In this document: in pieces, positions 29,486 to 39,771 of the stretch
Position numbering within the stretch: position 1 is the first letter of the stretch
Layout of the letters: each line of letters begins with the position of its first letter
Assembly (NCBI GenBank): GCA_015057115.1
Contig: SVEZ01000014.1
Coordinates: 37,460 to 101,459, forward strand
Origin: Lachnospiraceae bacterium
GTDB lineage: Bacteria; Bacillota; Clostridia; Lachnospirales; Lachnospiraceae
DNA: 64,000 bases
Direction of reading: 5' to 3'
Notes under the pieces: model-generated
The model's database searches: none
Told to the model about the DNA's origin: nothing
Seen by the model: only the letters and a program-made list of their open reading frames with translations
Translations under genes and position numbers: made by a program

Positions 29486-30541
29486 TTAACCTCTGCACTT
29501 TGCAAGATCAATCAGCTTCTGTACAAGTTTTTCAATGGAAAGCCCTTTTGCTCCCCACAGCATAGGATACATGCTGATGGATGTAAATCCCGGAAGGGTA
29601 TTTAGTTCATTAAACACAATGCGGTTTGTTCCGTTCTCCATAAAGAAATCAACTCTGGCAAGTCCTCTTCCGTCCACAGCTTTAAAAATCTGTTTTGCAC
29701 AGGAACGAATTTCTTCTTCCTTACCCTCCGGAAGATCCGGTCCGATTACGGTTTTAGATTCCGCATTATTGTATTTTGCATCATAGTCATAAAATGCCGC
29801 GTCTTCTGCTGCCAGAATCTCGCCTACTCCGGAAGCATCTATTTCCCCATTTCCAAGCACTGCACATTCCAACTCTCGTCCAACGATGGTTTCTTCCACG
29901 AGAATCTTGTTGTCATGTTCTGCCGCCAGTAAAAGGCTGTTCTTTAACGCATTTCTGTCTTCTGCCTTGGTTACGCCGCAGGAGGATCCTGCATTACTCG
30001 GTTTTACAAACACTGGATAAGATAGTTTTTCTTCTACCCGATTCAGCACTGCTTCCATATCCGCAAACTGCTCTTTTCTTACATCCACAAACTGTGCCTG
30101 GGTAATACCCAACTTATCTACAATAATTTTGGTATATACCTTATCCATGGATACTGCGCTTGCCAAAACACCGCAACCCACATAAGGTATTTTCGCAAGT
30201 TCAAACAATCCCTGAATGGTTCCGTCCTCTCCGTACAAACCGTGAAGCACCGGAAATGCCACATCGATTTTAACGCGTTCCACACTTTCTCCCTGAAGGA
30301 TTAATAATTCCTTTCCGGTAGCATCCGGTGATAAAACCGCCTGCTTTTTGGAATCCCTCCACTCGCCGGTCTGCATCTGCTCGACAGAATCTGCCAACAA
30401 CCATTTTCCTTCCTTAGTGATTCCCACCAGATAAACCTGATACTTTGCTTTATCAATGGCTTTCGCAATCGTTGTTGCAGACACACAGGATACCTCATGC
30501 TCAGAGGACTGTCCGCCAAATATTAACATAAGATTTTTCAT
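29486..30541 (-). CDS. ddl: D-alanine--D-alanine ligase
   Basis: MKNLMLIFGGQSSEHEVSCVSA, VLHGLYGEDGTIQG, FNELNTLPGFTS. Start at 30541 with AAGGAG upstream. Confidence 0.95.
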   Translation of the reverse strand: MKNLMLIFGGQSSEHEVSCVSATTIAKAIDKAKYQVYLVGITKEGKWLLADSVEQMQTGEWRDSKKQAVLSPDATGKELLILQGESVERVKIDVAFPVLHGLYGEDGTIQGLFELAKIPYVGCGVLASAVSMDKVYTKIIVDKLGITQAQFVDVRKEQFADMEAVLNRVEEKLSYPVFVKPSNAGSSCGVTKAEDRNALKNSLLLAAEHDNKILVEETIVGRELECAVLGNGEIDASGVGEILAAEDAAFYDYDAKYNNAESKTVIGPDLPEGKEEEIRSCAKQIFKAVDGRGLARVDFFMENGTNRIVFNELNTLPGFTSISMYPMLWGAKGLSIEKLVQKLIDLAKCRG

Positions 30542-30646
30542 CTTGACATACTCCTTTTTCATCCCTTTGAAAAAGTGAGGAAAGCATTCCCCTTCCTCAC
30601 TTTGCCTACGCGAATATTATACACCATCTGTCAAGTCTCGCACACT

Positions 30647-31387
30647 CTATAATTCGAACTTGCTCTTTTTTTTCTTAATCTCATCCATATAAGCCGCCGT
30701 AATGATACCGGAGGGCAGCGCAATCACCGCCACACCCACCAAAGCCGATGCCATGGTAATCATTCGACCTGCGGAAGTCACCGGAGAAATGTCGCCATAT
30801 CCGATGGTAGTAATGGAAATCGTGGCCCAATACAACGCATCGAAAAAGGACTTAAACAAATTCGGTTCCAACTGGAAAATCATCATGGCGGAGGCTGTAA
30901 TATAAATCAAAGTCAGCATCAACACTGCATACAATTCTTTACGCACCCGATGCAACACATTGGCTACCACCGTCATGGTCTTGGAATAACGAATCAGCTT
31001 TAATACCCTTAAAATTCGGAATACACGAAACATTCCCAGTCCCACAATTCCCGCCGGGAACAACATGGTAAACACCGGAATTACCGACAGCAAGTCAATA
31101 ATTGCCATTGGGGTAAAAACGTAGGCAATATAAGCCTTGTAACTTTTGATTCCCATTTTGTAATCCGAGGTATAAAAGCGAAGTATGTAGTCTACCAAAA
31201 ACAATATGCCGGTAACCAAATCAATATATCCGGTATACCGGTTCTCCCCTTTGAAAACCAAGGGAACCAGACCTACCACAACTGCTACTGCCATCATGGT
31301 ATCATAGGCCTTACTTACAGGATCGTTTTCCCGGGATGCCTCAATAATCTCATAAATTCTTCTTTTGTAGTCTTCCATCTTTCCCAT
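30647..31387 (-). CDS. Voltage-gated-like potassium channel / ion transporter
   Basis: Selectivity filter TTIGYGD; S4-like segment FRVFRILRVLKLIRYSKTM. Confidence 0.88.
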   Translation of the reverse strand: MGKMEDYKRRIYEIIEASRENDPVSKAYDTMMAVAVVVGLVPLVFKGENRYTGYIDLVTGILFLVDYILRFYTSDYKMGIKSYKAYIAYVFTPMAIIDLLSVIPVFTMLFPAGIVGLGMFRVFRILRVLKLIRYSKTMTVVANVLHRVRKELYAVLMLTLIYITASAMMIFQLEPNLFKSFFDALYWATISITTIGYGDISPVTSAGRMITMASALVGVAVIALPSGIITAAYMDEIKKKKSKFEL

Positions 31388-31390
31388 AAG

Positions 31391-31543
31391 CTACCTCACA
31401 TACGCATAGATTGCCAGCACGCCCAACGTTACAAGCGCCAGTATCATCCCAGTGCAAAATACAATCACCAGATGCCCGAAAAGATCCATTCTTACATCTA
31501 CACCTGCATCGCCAATAACCTTACTTCGCGTCTTATGCTTCAT
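31391..31543 (-). CDS. Small single-TM protein (50 aa)
   Basis: MKHKTRSKVIGDAGVDVRMDLFGHLVIVFCTGMILALVTLGVLAIYAYVR; start overlaps the 3' end of the hybrid kinase gene. Confidence 0.5.
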   Translation of the reverse strand: MKHKTRSKVIGDAGVDVRMDLFGHLVIVFCTGMILALVTLGVLAIYAYVR

Positions 31544-34500
31544 CTTTCTGCTCCTTTGCCTTCTTATAGTCATATAAAACCTGCATAACCTTCTCCGGGT
31601 CCAACGGTTTGGAAAGGTGGGCATTCATGCCGGCTTCCTTGGTTTTCTTCATGTCTTCCACAAACGCATTGGCGGTCATGGCAACAATTGGAATGGTTTT
31701 CGCATCCTCGTGGGGACTTTGCCGGATTAACCGGGTGGCACGAATACCATCCATAACCGGCATCATTACATCCATCAAAATCAAATCCAAATCGCCCTGA
31801 GAAGTTTTGGAAAAATAATCCACTGCCTTCTTGCCGTTATCTGCAGTAACAATTCCCGCCCCCGCACTTTCCAACAGGAACTTGGCAATTTCCATATTAA
31901 TCTGGTTGTCCTCCACAAGAAGAATCCGCATACCTTCCAGATTTTCTTTTTCCTCTTCCTGCTCCTGCGGTGCTTCCGTAAAGTCCAGTTCAAACGGAAG
32001 GGTTACCGAAATCGTGGTTCCTTCGTCCACTTCGCTTTCCACCTCAATGGTACCACCCATAAGGTCTACCAGCTCTTTCATAATCGGCATTCCCAGACCG
32101 GTTCCCTGATACTTGGTTCCCGCATCCGTATGTTCTCTTGAGAAGGGCTCAAACATCCGCTTCATAAATTCCTTACTCATACCTATACCGGTATCCGCAA
32201 TACGGAATCGGAAGTCGGCGTGGTTCTCATCTTTATCCGTCTGCTTGATGGAGATTTCGATGGAACCGCTTTCTTTATTGTATTTTATAGCATTGGACAA
32301 CACATTCAAAAGCACTCTCTGGGTATGGAGGGGGCTTCCAATTACTCTGGTATGCGCCGTCTCGTATTCTGCAGGTCGAATCCGCACACGCTTCTCATCT
32401 GCCAGGGTACGAACCGCATTTACTGCATTAGCCACGATTTCTTTAATGTCAAAGGACTCCAGGGAAAGTTCGGTCTTTCCGCTTTCCAATCGGCTCATGT
32501 CCAAAACGTCATTAATCAGCATCTGTAGCTGACTTCCTGCTGCCTCAATCTTCTTTAAAGCATCCTCCACTCTGTCATCATCTCCAAGACTTGCTTTTGC
32601 AATCTTGGTCATTCCCATAATTCCATTCATCGGAGTCCGGATATCGTGAGACATACGGGATAAAAATTCCGACTTTGCCTTGCTGGCACGGCGCGCCTCC
32701 GCAAACGCTTTTTCCAATTTGGTCTTCTGCTCCGTTATATCCTGTCCGATAACGCAGGCAAGCACATGACCATCTACCTCCCGCTCAGAAAGCAGAATAA
32801 CCATACGATGGTACTGCTCTATGGAAGGATCATAATACTCCAACTCGCACCGTTTCCGACCTTCTTTGTAAGCATTCAGCATATCCTTCTGTTTTGGGAA
32901 CCCCTGAGTACCAATGCTCATAACCGTTGGATTCACTGTCTTTAGGAAACGTTCTACCAATTCATCAAATTTTACCGGTGGCGTTATTCCCATATTATCC
33001 ATAGGACACTGTCCGTTTTTCAGGCGGAATTTTTCATGGATGATGCCTTCCGTTGCATCAAAATTATAGAAATACACACTATCCTGTAAAAGCGCTTCCC
33101 GGTATTGCAGTCGTTCTTCCTGCAGCATCTGGTATAAGTGCTCCTGCTCATCCACATCCAAAATCAGGCACCAGTTTTCAAAAGTTCCATCCGGCTGATA
33201 AACCTTTCTGCCTCGATCCATGACATACTTCCAGCTTCCGTCCTTACAACGCAGGCGGTATTTCATAACGTAGGTATCCCCTTTGGAATACATTTCCAGT
33301 GCCTTAGGAAGTTCCTTCTGAATATCATCCATGTTGATGATTCCGGAAAAGCAACCGCCGGAAGCTTCATAAAACTCCTCCAGGGTATACCCCAGCATAT
33401 GTGCCAAATGCTCCGACACATATTTAAATGTGTATTTCGGATCGTTATAACTGATTTTAAAACCGCCGGGCATAGCACTGCTGATGGTCTCTAACTGTTT
33501 GCTGATTACCCTGTTTGCCTGCTCCAATTGACGGTTGGCTTCCAGCTCCTTGTTCTTCTCATCTGTAATCTCCTGCACACCATACAGGATTTTTAAAACA
33601 TTTCCTTCCCCATCTTTCTGTAAAGGTACCGCCGTAATACAGTACCATTTACCGTCAATGGCTTTATATTCCCAGTTCATACTGCGGCGTCGTTTCAACC
33701 GGCGGGCAGTACGGGAAATATCCTCAATGCCTTCCAACTGCTTTCTGCAGTCTTTTTCTACCACCGAATCAATCAGGTTCAGTAAAACTTCCGTGGCATC
33801 ATGGTTTAATTTTTTCAAATCTGCTTCCTTGTAGAAGTAGGATTTAATGCTTTCTACCTTATTTTGTTCCACGCTCACCTTCCAGGTTCCGGAATACAGG
33901 GAACTAAATGCACGCACCGCATCCATGGAATCCTTATCCCGTTGCTGTGCCACCATCTTATCCGTAATATCCTGATAATATCCACGGTATACTTTCCCGG
34001 AATCACTTTCACTCATAAGGGCTCCACCAATTCGTCCGTAGGTTCTTCCCGCCTCAGGGCTTTCCCAGGAAAACGTCACCTCTGCCTGTCCCTCACTTCG
34101 TATCTCCTCATGGAAAACGTCAATATCCTCCAAATACTCCCGGCATATTCTGGAGTAGCAATACTCAAAACGTCTTTCCGGGTTCATATAATCCGAGCAT
34201 CCCATCAGGCTATTCATGTTATGATCGGCATACATTTTAACTTTACCGTCCTTCGGCACTTTGGCAATCCAGGTTCCGATTCCCACATTCTCCAAAGCGG
34301 CACGCAGCTCCTGACCGGACTCCATTTCCTTTTTCAGTTCCTGCTTCGTGCACCACACCTGATAGCTTCGGTCCACAAAATCCTGGAGCATTTCTTTTAA
34401 CAGCTCATACGCTCCTTCTATCTTGGATTCTTTCTTAACCGTAATATCCTCAATACAAGCATCGATTTCTTCCTCATCCACGTCAAAAGAACGCAGTACT

Positions 34501-34862
34501 TCCCTGGCATCCAGTTCCGCCGCCACCTTATCCTTTAACAGAATAACTCCTCCGGCAAACAAATTAATGATGACACGTCCATCCGGAAGGGTAATGGGCA
34601 GCACAAAATTATGCATTCCGGCACGACAACGGAATATACCGTCCTGTACATCCCCGCGACTGCATTTACACATCTGTACGCCTTCTTCAAATTCACGGAT
34701 CTTTTTACAGCATCGTGTTTCGCCAAACTCCAAAACCTGCTTTCTATCCTTGGGATCTTCCAAAAGCACCTCCATGCCGGTTCCGTTTGCCCATTTTTCC
34801 AAAATACGAGAAAGTCTCTCCATATCGCAGAAATCCTGCATCTGTCGAATTGTATCACTCAT
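31533..34862 (-). CDS. Hybrid sensor histidine kinase / response regulator with N-terminal PocR-like sensor and PAS domains
   Basis: PocR-like N-terminus (CKKIREFEEGVQMCKCSRGDVQDGIFRCRAGMHNFVLPI), PAS repeats, H-box FLSRMSHDIRTPMNGIMG, HATPase GTGLGMPIMKELVDLM, C-terminal REC LVEDNQINMEIA. Confidence 0.88.
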   Translation of the reverse strand: MSDTIRQMQDFCDMERLSRILEKWANGTGMEVLLEDPKDRKQVLEFGETRCCKKIREFEEGVQMCKCSRGDVQDGIFRCRAGMHNFVLPITLPDGRVIINLFAGGVILLKDKVAAELDAREVLRSFDVDEEEIDACIEDITVKKESKIEGAYELLKEMLQDFVDRSYQVWCTKQELKKEMESGQELRAALENVGIGTWIAKVPKDGKVKMYADHNMNSLMGCSDYMNPERRFEYCYSRICREYLEDIDVFHEEIRSEGQAEVTFSWESPEAGRTYGRIGGALMSESDSGKVYRGYYQDITDKMVAQQRDKDSMDAVRAFSSLYSGTWKVSVEQNKVESIKSYFYKEADLKKLNHDATEVLLNLIDSVVEKDCRKQLEGIEDISRTARRLKRRRSMNWEYKAIDGKWYCITAVPLQKDGEGNVLKILYGVQEITDEKNKELEANRQLEQANRVISKQLETISSAMPGGFKISYNDPKYTFKYVSEHLAHMLGYTLEEFYEASGGCFSGIINMDDIQKELPKALEMYSKGDTYVMKYRLRCKDGSWKYVMDRGRKVYQPDGTFENWCLILDVDEQEHLYQMLQEERLQYREALLQDSVYFYNFDATEGIIHEKFRLKNGQCPMDNMGITPPVKFDELVERFLKTVNPTVMSIGTQGFPKQKDMLNAYKEGRKRCELEYYDPSIEQYHRMVILLSEREVDGHVLACVIGQDITEQKTKLEKAFAEARRASKAKSEFLSRMSHDIRTPMNGIMGMTKIAKASLGDDDRVEDALKKIEAAGSQLQMLINDVLDMSRLESGKTELSLESFDIKEIVANAVNAVRTLADEKRVRIRPAEYETAHTRVIGSPLHTQRVLLNVLSNAIKYNKESGSIEISIKQTDKDENHADFRFRIADTGIGMSKEFMKRMFEPFSREHTDAGTKYQGTGLGMPIMKELVDLMGGTIEVESEVDEGTTISVTLPFELDFTEAPQEQEEEKENLEGMRILLVEDNQINMEIAKFLLESAGAGIVTADNGKKAVDYFSKTSQGDLDLILMDVMMPVMDGIRATRLIRQSPHEDAKTIPIVAMTANAFVEDMKKTKEAGMNAHLSKPLDPEKVMQVLYDYKKAKEQKDEA

Positions 34863-34947
34863 ACTCTGCCTCTTTCGTGAAAATCATATGCCTGATTGTC
34901 TAAATCTTCCCACATACATTTTATCTGACAAATGTGTTTTTTGTAAG

Positions 34948-34976
34948 AAAAAAAGACCTCTCACAAGGTCTTTTTT
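34948..34976 (-). terminator. Rho-independent terminator
   Basis: Minus strand AAAAAAGACCTtgtgagAGGTCTTTTTTT. Confidence 0.85.
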
Positions 34977-34981
34977 ACGCA

Positions 34982-36217
34982 TTACCATTTTAAAATATAC
35001 TCTCTTAATTTTCGATACAATTCAATCACATCCACCGGCTTGGTGAGGTAATCATTCATTCCTACTTCTTGCGCTTTTCGCTTGTCTTCCGAAAAAGCAT
35101 TGGCAGTCATTGCAAGAATAGGTAGCTCCTGAATCCAAGGCTCCTTTAATTCACGGATTGCTTTCGTTGCTTCATAGCCGTCCATTATGGGCATCTGAAT
35201 GTCCATAAAAACAAGCTGGAAATCTCCCTCTTTCGCTTTTGCAACATATTCTAACGCTTCTTTTCCGTTTTCAGCAACCACAACTTCCGCTCCGGTCTTT
35301 TTCAAAAGCGCAGACATAAATTCCTGATTAATGGCAATATCCTCCACCAGCAGAATGGTTGCTCCGTAAAGATCCGGCATTCGGCGGTTTTCCGCTTTTT
35401 CCTCCTGAATCTTTTCATTATCTGCTGTCAGCGGGAAGGACAGATAGATCTCCACACGGGTACCTTCTCCCTTCTTACTCTGCACTTCGATTCGCCCCTC
35501 CATCATCTCAACTAAATGTTTGGTAATAGCCATACCGAGGCCGGTTCCCTGAATTCCGCTTACAGTAGAATTCTCTTCCCTCTCGAAAGGATCAAACATG
35601 TGCTTCACAAATTCCTCGCTCATGCCGATGCCATTATCCTGGATGGTCAGACGGTAACTGCCGTATCCGCTTTTTTCCTCCGGTAGTTCTCTTAACAGAA
35701 CCTCTACCTTGCCACCTTCACCACTGTATTTCTGGGCGTTGCTGACACAGTTAAGAACAATCTGACTTAACCGCACCTGATCGCAAAAAATATTGGCCCG
35801 CTTCACTTCCACTTCTACTGTAAAGGACTGATTCCTTCTTTGGGCATCCACCTGGAGCATATTGGCCATTTGCTTCATAAACTGACGAAGACTCATGGGC
35901 TCGCTCTGTAATACCACCTTACCGCTTTCAATGCGGCTCATATCTAACACTGCGTTAATCAGCGTCATTAAATGATTACCGGAAGATATAATCCGCTGAA
36001 GATAATCCGTCACCTTCTCTTTATCATCAATTTCATCCAATGCTAGTTGGGAAAATCCCAAAATGGCATTCATTGGTGTCCTGATATCATGGGACATATT
36101 CAACAAAAACCGGGACTTCGCTTCATTGGCTTCGTTGGCCTCGGCAAGGGCCTCCTGAAGCAACCTTTTCTGCTCATCGTCCTCTATTTTTTCCATAAAC
36201 TCTTCCCGTTTACACAT
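34982..36217 (-). CDS. Soluble hybrid histidine kinase / response regulator without an evident sensor domain
   Basis: H-box FLLNMSHDIRTPMNAILG begins about 40 residues after the likely start MCKREEFMEK; C-terminal REC LVEDIAINQEFM...DIQMPIMDG. Confidence 0.85.
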   Translation of the reverse strand: MCKREEFMEKIEDDEQKRLLQEALAEANEANEAKSRFLLNMSHDIRTPMNAILGFSQLALDEIDDKEKVTDYLQRIISSGNHLMTLINAVLDMSRIESGKVVLQSEPMSLRQFMKQMANMLQVDAQRRNQSFTVEVEVKRANIFCDQVRLSQIVLNCVSNAQKYSGEGGKVEVLLRELPEEKSGYGSYRLTIQDNGIGMSEEFVKHMFDPFEREENSTVSGIQGTGLGMAITKHLVEMMEGRIEVQSKKGEGTRVEIYLSFPLTADNEKIQEEKAENRRMPDLYGATILLVEDIAINQEFMSALLKKTGAEVVVAENGKEALEYVAKAKEGDFQLVFMDIQMPIMDGYEATKAIRELKEPWIQELPILAMTANAFSEDKRKAQEVGMNDYLTKPVDVIELYRKLREYILKW

Positions 36218-36776
36218 GCTCCTTCTCCTTGTTATCCTGCTTCCAGAAATCCACCGGCTCATAGTCCTTCAACTGGGCTAAAAACCCTTCTTTCTGCAAA
36301 CGTTCCTGTATGGCATCCAGAATCTCTTCGCTTTCTGCTGCTATAGTATGATAATGATAACCGGAAGTTAGATTCTTCAATGGGGAGGATTTCCCCGTCC
36401 GCATATCCGACAGATAGAGGTCCACATCTCTTCTGGAACGGATATTCATTTCCGCCTTAACTACTCCGTACCGTTTGTGGTACACAAACACATCCAAGAC
36501 CGTACCGCTCATATCCACGTAAAGCTTCAATTCCCGCTCTACATCCGCATCCTCATGAATCACCTTAAACACTCTGGTGAATATGGCCTTGTTTTCCAGC
36601 ACATATCCCTTATAGGTGGAGTTAATCTCACACCCTTTGGCACGAATCAGGGCAATATCCTGCACAATCACCTGTCGGGTTACATGTAACCTCCCAGCCA
36701 GCGCTGTTCCGGACACCGGTTCTTTTGCTTCACGCAGAATTGAAAGAATCTGCTCTCTTCGCTCTTCACCGCTCAT
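36210..36776 (-). CDS. niaR: NiaR-type niacin-responsive transcriptional repressor (HTH + 3H domain)
   Basis: N-terminal HTH_11 RREQILSILREAKEPVSGTALAGRLHVTRQVIVQDIALIRAKG; 3H-like region; located directly after nadABC. Confidence 0.85.
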   Translation of the reverse strand: MSGEERREQILSILREAKEPVSGTALAGRLHVTRQVIVQDIALIRAKGCEINSTYKGYVLENKAIFTRVFKVIHEDADVERELKLYVDMSGTVLDVFVYHKRYGVVKAEMNIRSRRDVDLYLSDMRTGKSSPLKNLTSGYHYHTIAAESEEILDAIQERLQKEGFLAQLKDYEPVDFWKQDNKEKEHV

Positions 36777-36798
36777 AGGTGTCTCCTTCCTTGTGTCT

Positions 36799-37656
36799 CT
36801 ATTCTATGGGATGTAAGTTTTTCAGGGAAATATCCAAAATCGGAGCAGAATGGGTCAGCGCACCGCTGGAAACATAATCCACTCCCAAATCTACCAGACG
36901 TTTGATATTTTCCCTTGTAACATTGCCGGAAACTTCCACTTCTGCCTTATGGTTAATGATTTCCATCGCTTTTTGCATATCCTCATGGGACATATTATCC
37001 AACATGATGATATCCGCTCCGGCCTCCACTGCTTCTTTTACCATATCCAGGTTTTCCACTTCAACCTCGATTTTTCTGACAAAAGGCGCATATTCCTTCG
37101 CCATGGTTACAGCCTTGGTAATGCTGCCTGCCGCACCGATATGGTTGTCCTTTAGCATCACTCCGTCTGTCAGATTGTAACGATGATTATTACCACCGCC
37201 AACCTTTACCGCGTATTTCTCAAATAAACGGTTATTTGGAGTGGTTTTTCTCGTGTCCAAAAGCTTGGTGTTGCTTCCCTTCAGTAAGGCTGCTACTTCA
37301 TGAGTGTAGGTAGCAACACCGCTCATGCGCTGCAGGTAGTTTAAAGCCGTACGCTCTCCGCTTAACAAAATGCGGATGTCACCCTCCACCTTTGCCATGA
37401 GCTGTCCTTTCTTTACTTCGTCACCGTCACTAACATAAAACTCCACCTTGGTTTTCTCATCCAGCAGCTGGAAAACCCGCGCAAAAATGGGAAGTCCGCA
37501 GATAATTCCATCCTGCTTGCAGATCAAATCCACACTACCCTTCTTAGCCTTAGGCATTACACAGTTTGTGGAAACATCTTCGCTGGTAATATCCTCTCTT
37601 AAGGCACTTAAAATATATGGATCCGCATTCAATCGTAATGTTACTTCATTGATCAT
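36799..37656 (-). CDS. nadC: Nicotinate-nucleotide pyrophosphorylase (carboxylating)
   Basis: LREDITSEDVSTN, LNYLQRMSGVAT, DTRKTTPNNR, ADIIMLDNM, DYVSSGALTHS. Confidence 0.95.
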   Translation of the reverse strand: MINEVTLRLNADPYILSALREDITSEDVSTNCVMPKAKKGSVDLICKQDGIICGLPIFARVFQLLDEKTKVEFYVSDGDEVKKGQLMAKVEGDIRILLSGERTALNYLQRMSGVATYTHEVAALLKGSNTKLLDTRKTTPNNRLFEKYAVKVGGGNNHRYNLTDGVMLKDNHIGAAGSITKAVTMAKEYAPFVRKIEVEVENLDMVKEAVEAGADIIMLDNMSHEDMQKAMEIINHKAEVEVSGNVTRENIKRLVDLGVDYVSSGALTHSAPILDISLKNLHPIE

Positions 37657-37665
37657 GGTCTTTTC

Positions 37666-38829
37666 CTACTTTCCTGATTTTGTCATGTGTCTTGCTGCTC
37701 TTCTTGCAAAAACAAGGCTCTCCAGCAATGAGTTGCTTGCCAGTCTGTTCTTTCCGTGAACACCGTTGCAGGCTGTCTCACCTACTGCATACAGTCTGTC
37801 CATGCTGGTGTGGCTGTCATAGTCCACCTTGACACCACCCATAAAATAATGCTGAGCCGGAACCACAGGAATCCACTGTTTTTCCGGGTCATACCCCTGC
37901 CTTCTGCAATGCTCTACTATATTCGGGAAATGGTTTTCCAGTTCGTCCTTTGGAATAACCGTCAAGTCCTCCCATACGTGGCTGGTTCCGTCTTTTTCCA
38001 TCTGTTTTAAGATTTCCTTGGTCAAAAGATCCCTGGGTAAAAGTTCATCCACGAACCGTTTTCCGTCCTTATCGTACAGTTTCGCACCTTCACCCCGCAC
38101 AGATTCGGAAATTAAAAAGCTTCTTTCTTCCTTATCCTCACTGTACAGCGTCGTAGGGTGAATCTGAACATAATCCAGGTTCTTCAATTCGATGCCGTGT
38201 TTTTTTGCAATGGTAATGGCATCCCCCGTTAAATGCTTATAATTGGTGGAATGTTCGTAGGTTCCTCCAATACCGCCGGTTGCCAGTACCACATAATCTG
38301 CACGAATTACTTCTGTCTTTCCATCCTTCTCTACAACGCCGCCTACGCAGGCACCATCCTCTACCACAATATCCTTCAAAGTGGCATATTCGCAGATATG
38401 AATGTTCGCATGTTTCTTCGCCTCTTCATAAAGATGGCTGGTTATTTCTTTTCCGGTAATATCCTCATGAAACAGAATTCTCTTACTGGAATGAGCTCCT
38501 TCTCTGGTAAAACAGAAGCTGCCGTCTTCGTTCTTCTGGAAACGGGTTCCGTAGCTTTCCAAATCCCGGATTATCTCCGGAGACTCTTTTATCATTCGTT
38601 CTACTGCGCCCTCATCATTCTCGTAATGACCGGCCTTCATGGTATCCTCAAAATAGCTGTCGTAGTCCTCTTCTGCCTTCAGCATACAGATTCCGCCCTG
38701 AGCCAGGTAGGAATTACACTCCTCCACAGATTTCTTGGATAAAACCGTTACCTCCCAATCCTTTGGCAGTTGCAGAGCACAATACAGTCCCGAGCAACCG
38801 CTTCCGGCTATCAATACATCCGTTTTCAT
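37666..38829 (-). CDS. nadB: L-aspartate oxidase
   Basis: MKTDVLIAGSGCSGLYCALQLP, EECNSYLAQGGI, GIGGTYEHSTN, HYFMGGVKVD. Confidence 0.93.
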   Translation of the reverse strand: MKTDVLIAGSGCSGLYCALQLPKDWEVTVLSKKSVEECNSYLAQGGICMLKAEEDYDSYFEDTMKAGHYENDEGAVERMIKESPEIIRDLESYGTRFQKNEDGSFCFTREGAHSSKRILFHEDITGKEITSHLYEEAKKHANIHICEYATLKDIVVEDGACVGGVVEKDGKTEVIRADYVVLATGGIGGTYEHSTNYKHLTGDAITIAKKHGIELKNLDYVQIHPTTLYSEDKEERSFLISESVRGEGAKLYDKDGKRFVDELLPRDLLTKEILKQMEKDGTSHVWEDLTVIPKDELENHFPNIVEHCRRQGYDPEKQWIPVVPAQHYFMGGVKVDYDSHTSMDRLYAVGETACNGVHGKNRLASNSLLESLVFARRAARHMTKSGK

Positions 38830-38832
38830 TTT

Positions 38833-39738
38833 CTATTTTGCCAGTTCCAACATCCGTTCCAACGGAATCATGGCCTTTCTGGCAACCTCCTCATCTAAGA
38901 TTATTTCGTTCGTTTCATTCTCAAGTACGTCAAGAACCTTATCCAGAGTTACCTTCTTCATGTTTACGCATACCTGCGGATCAATGACACGATACAGCTT
39001 CTTCTCCGGTGCCTGTTCCAGAATCTTCGGAAATACGCCGTCCACCGTAGCTACAATAAACTCGTCACCCTTGGTATTTACCACATAGTCAATAATTCCG
39101 GAGGTGCTTCCTACATAATCTGCCTCTTCCAAAACATCGGCAGTACACTCCGGATGTGCTGCCACCTTTGCATCAGGATGCATCTCTTTTGCCATCTGCA
39201 TATCCTCTAAGGTGATAGCTACGTGTCGTGGGCAAAAACCGCGATTCGTAATAACTTCCTTCTCCGGCACCTGTTTACGGATAAAATCTCCCAGGTTAGC
39301 ATCCGGAATAAAATAAATCGTCTTATTTGGAAGCTTCTTTACAATCTTCACAGCATTGGAAGATGTCACGCATACATCTGCGTAAGTCTTCACTTCCGCT
39401 GTGGAGTTAATGTAACATACCACTGCCAGGTCCGGGTGTTCCTCCTTCACCTTCTTGATTTCCTCAATATCTGCCATGTGTGCCATAGGACAATCTGCCG
39501 TTGCATCCGGCATAAAAACCCGTTTTGTAGGGTTTAACATCTTGGCACTTTCTCCCATAAACTCTACTCCCGCAAAGATAATGCGCTCTGCGTCAACCTT
39601 CGTTGCCACCTTTGCAAGGTAAAAAGAATCTCCAATATAATCTGCACATTTCTGTACATCCTCATCCACATAATAATGTGCCAGGATCACTGCATTCTTT
39701 TCCCTTTTCAGTTCCTGAATCTTTTCAAACATATCCAT
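38833..39738 (-). CDS. nadA: Quinolinate synthase
   Basis: IQELKREKNAVILAHYYVDEDVQKCADYIGDSFYLA; FAGVEFMGESAKMLNP; start at 39738 with AGGAGAAG upstream. Confidence 0.95.
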   Translation of the reverse strand: MDMFEKIQELKREKNAVILAHYYVDEDVQKCADYIGDSFYLAKVATKVDAERIIFAGVEFMGESAKMLNPTKRVFMPDATADCPMAHMADIEEIKKVKEEHPDLAVVCYINSTAEVKTYADVCVTSSNAVKIVKKLPNKTIYFIPDANLGDFIRKQVPEKEVITNRGFCPRHVAITLEDMQMAKEMHPDAKVAAHPECTADVLEEADYVGSTSGIIDYVVNTKGDEFIVATVDGVFPKILEQAPEKKLYRVIDPQVCVNMKKVTLDKVLDVLENETNEIILDEEVARKAMIPLERMLELAK

Positions 39739-39771
39739 AGTTTTCTTCTCCTTTTGCAGTAACTGACATCT

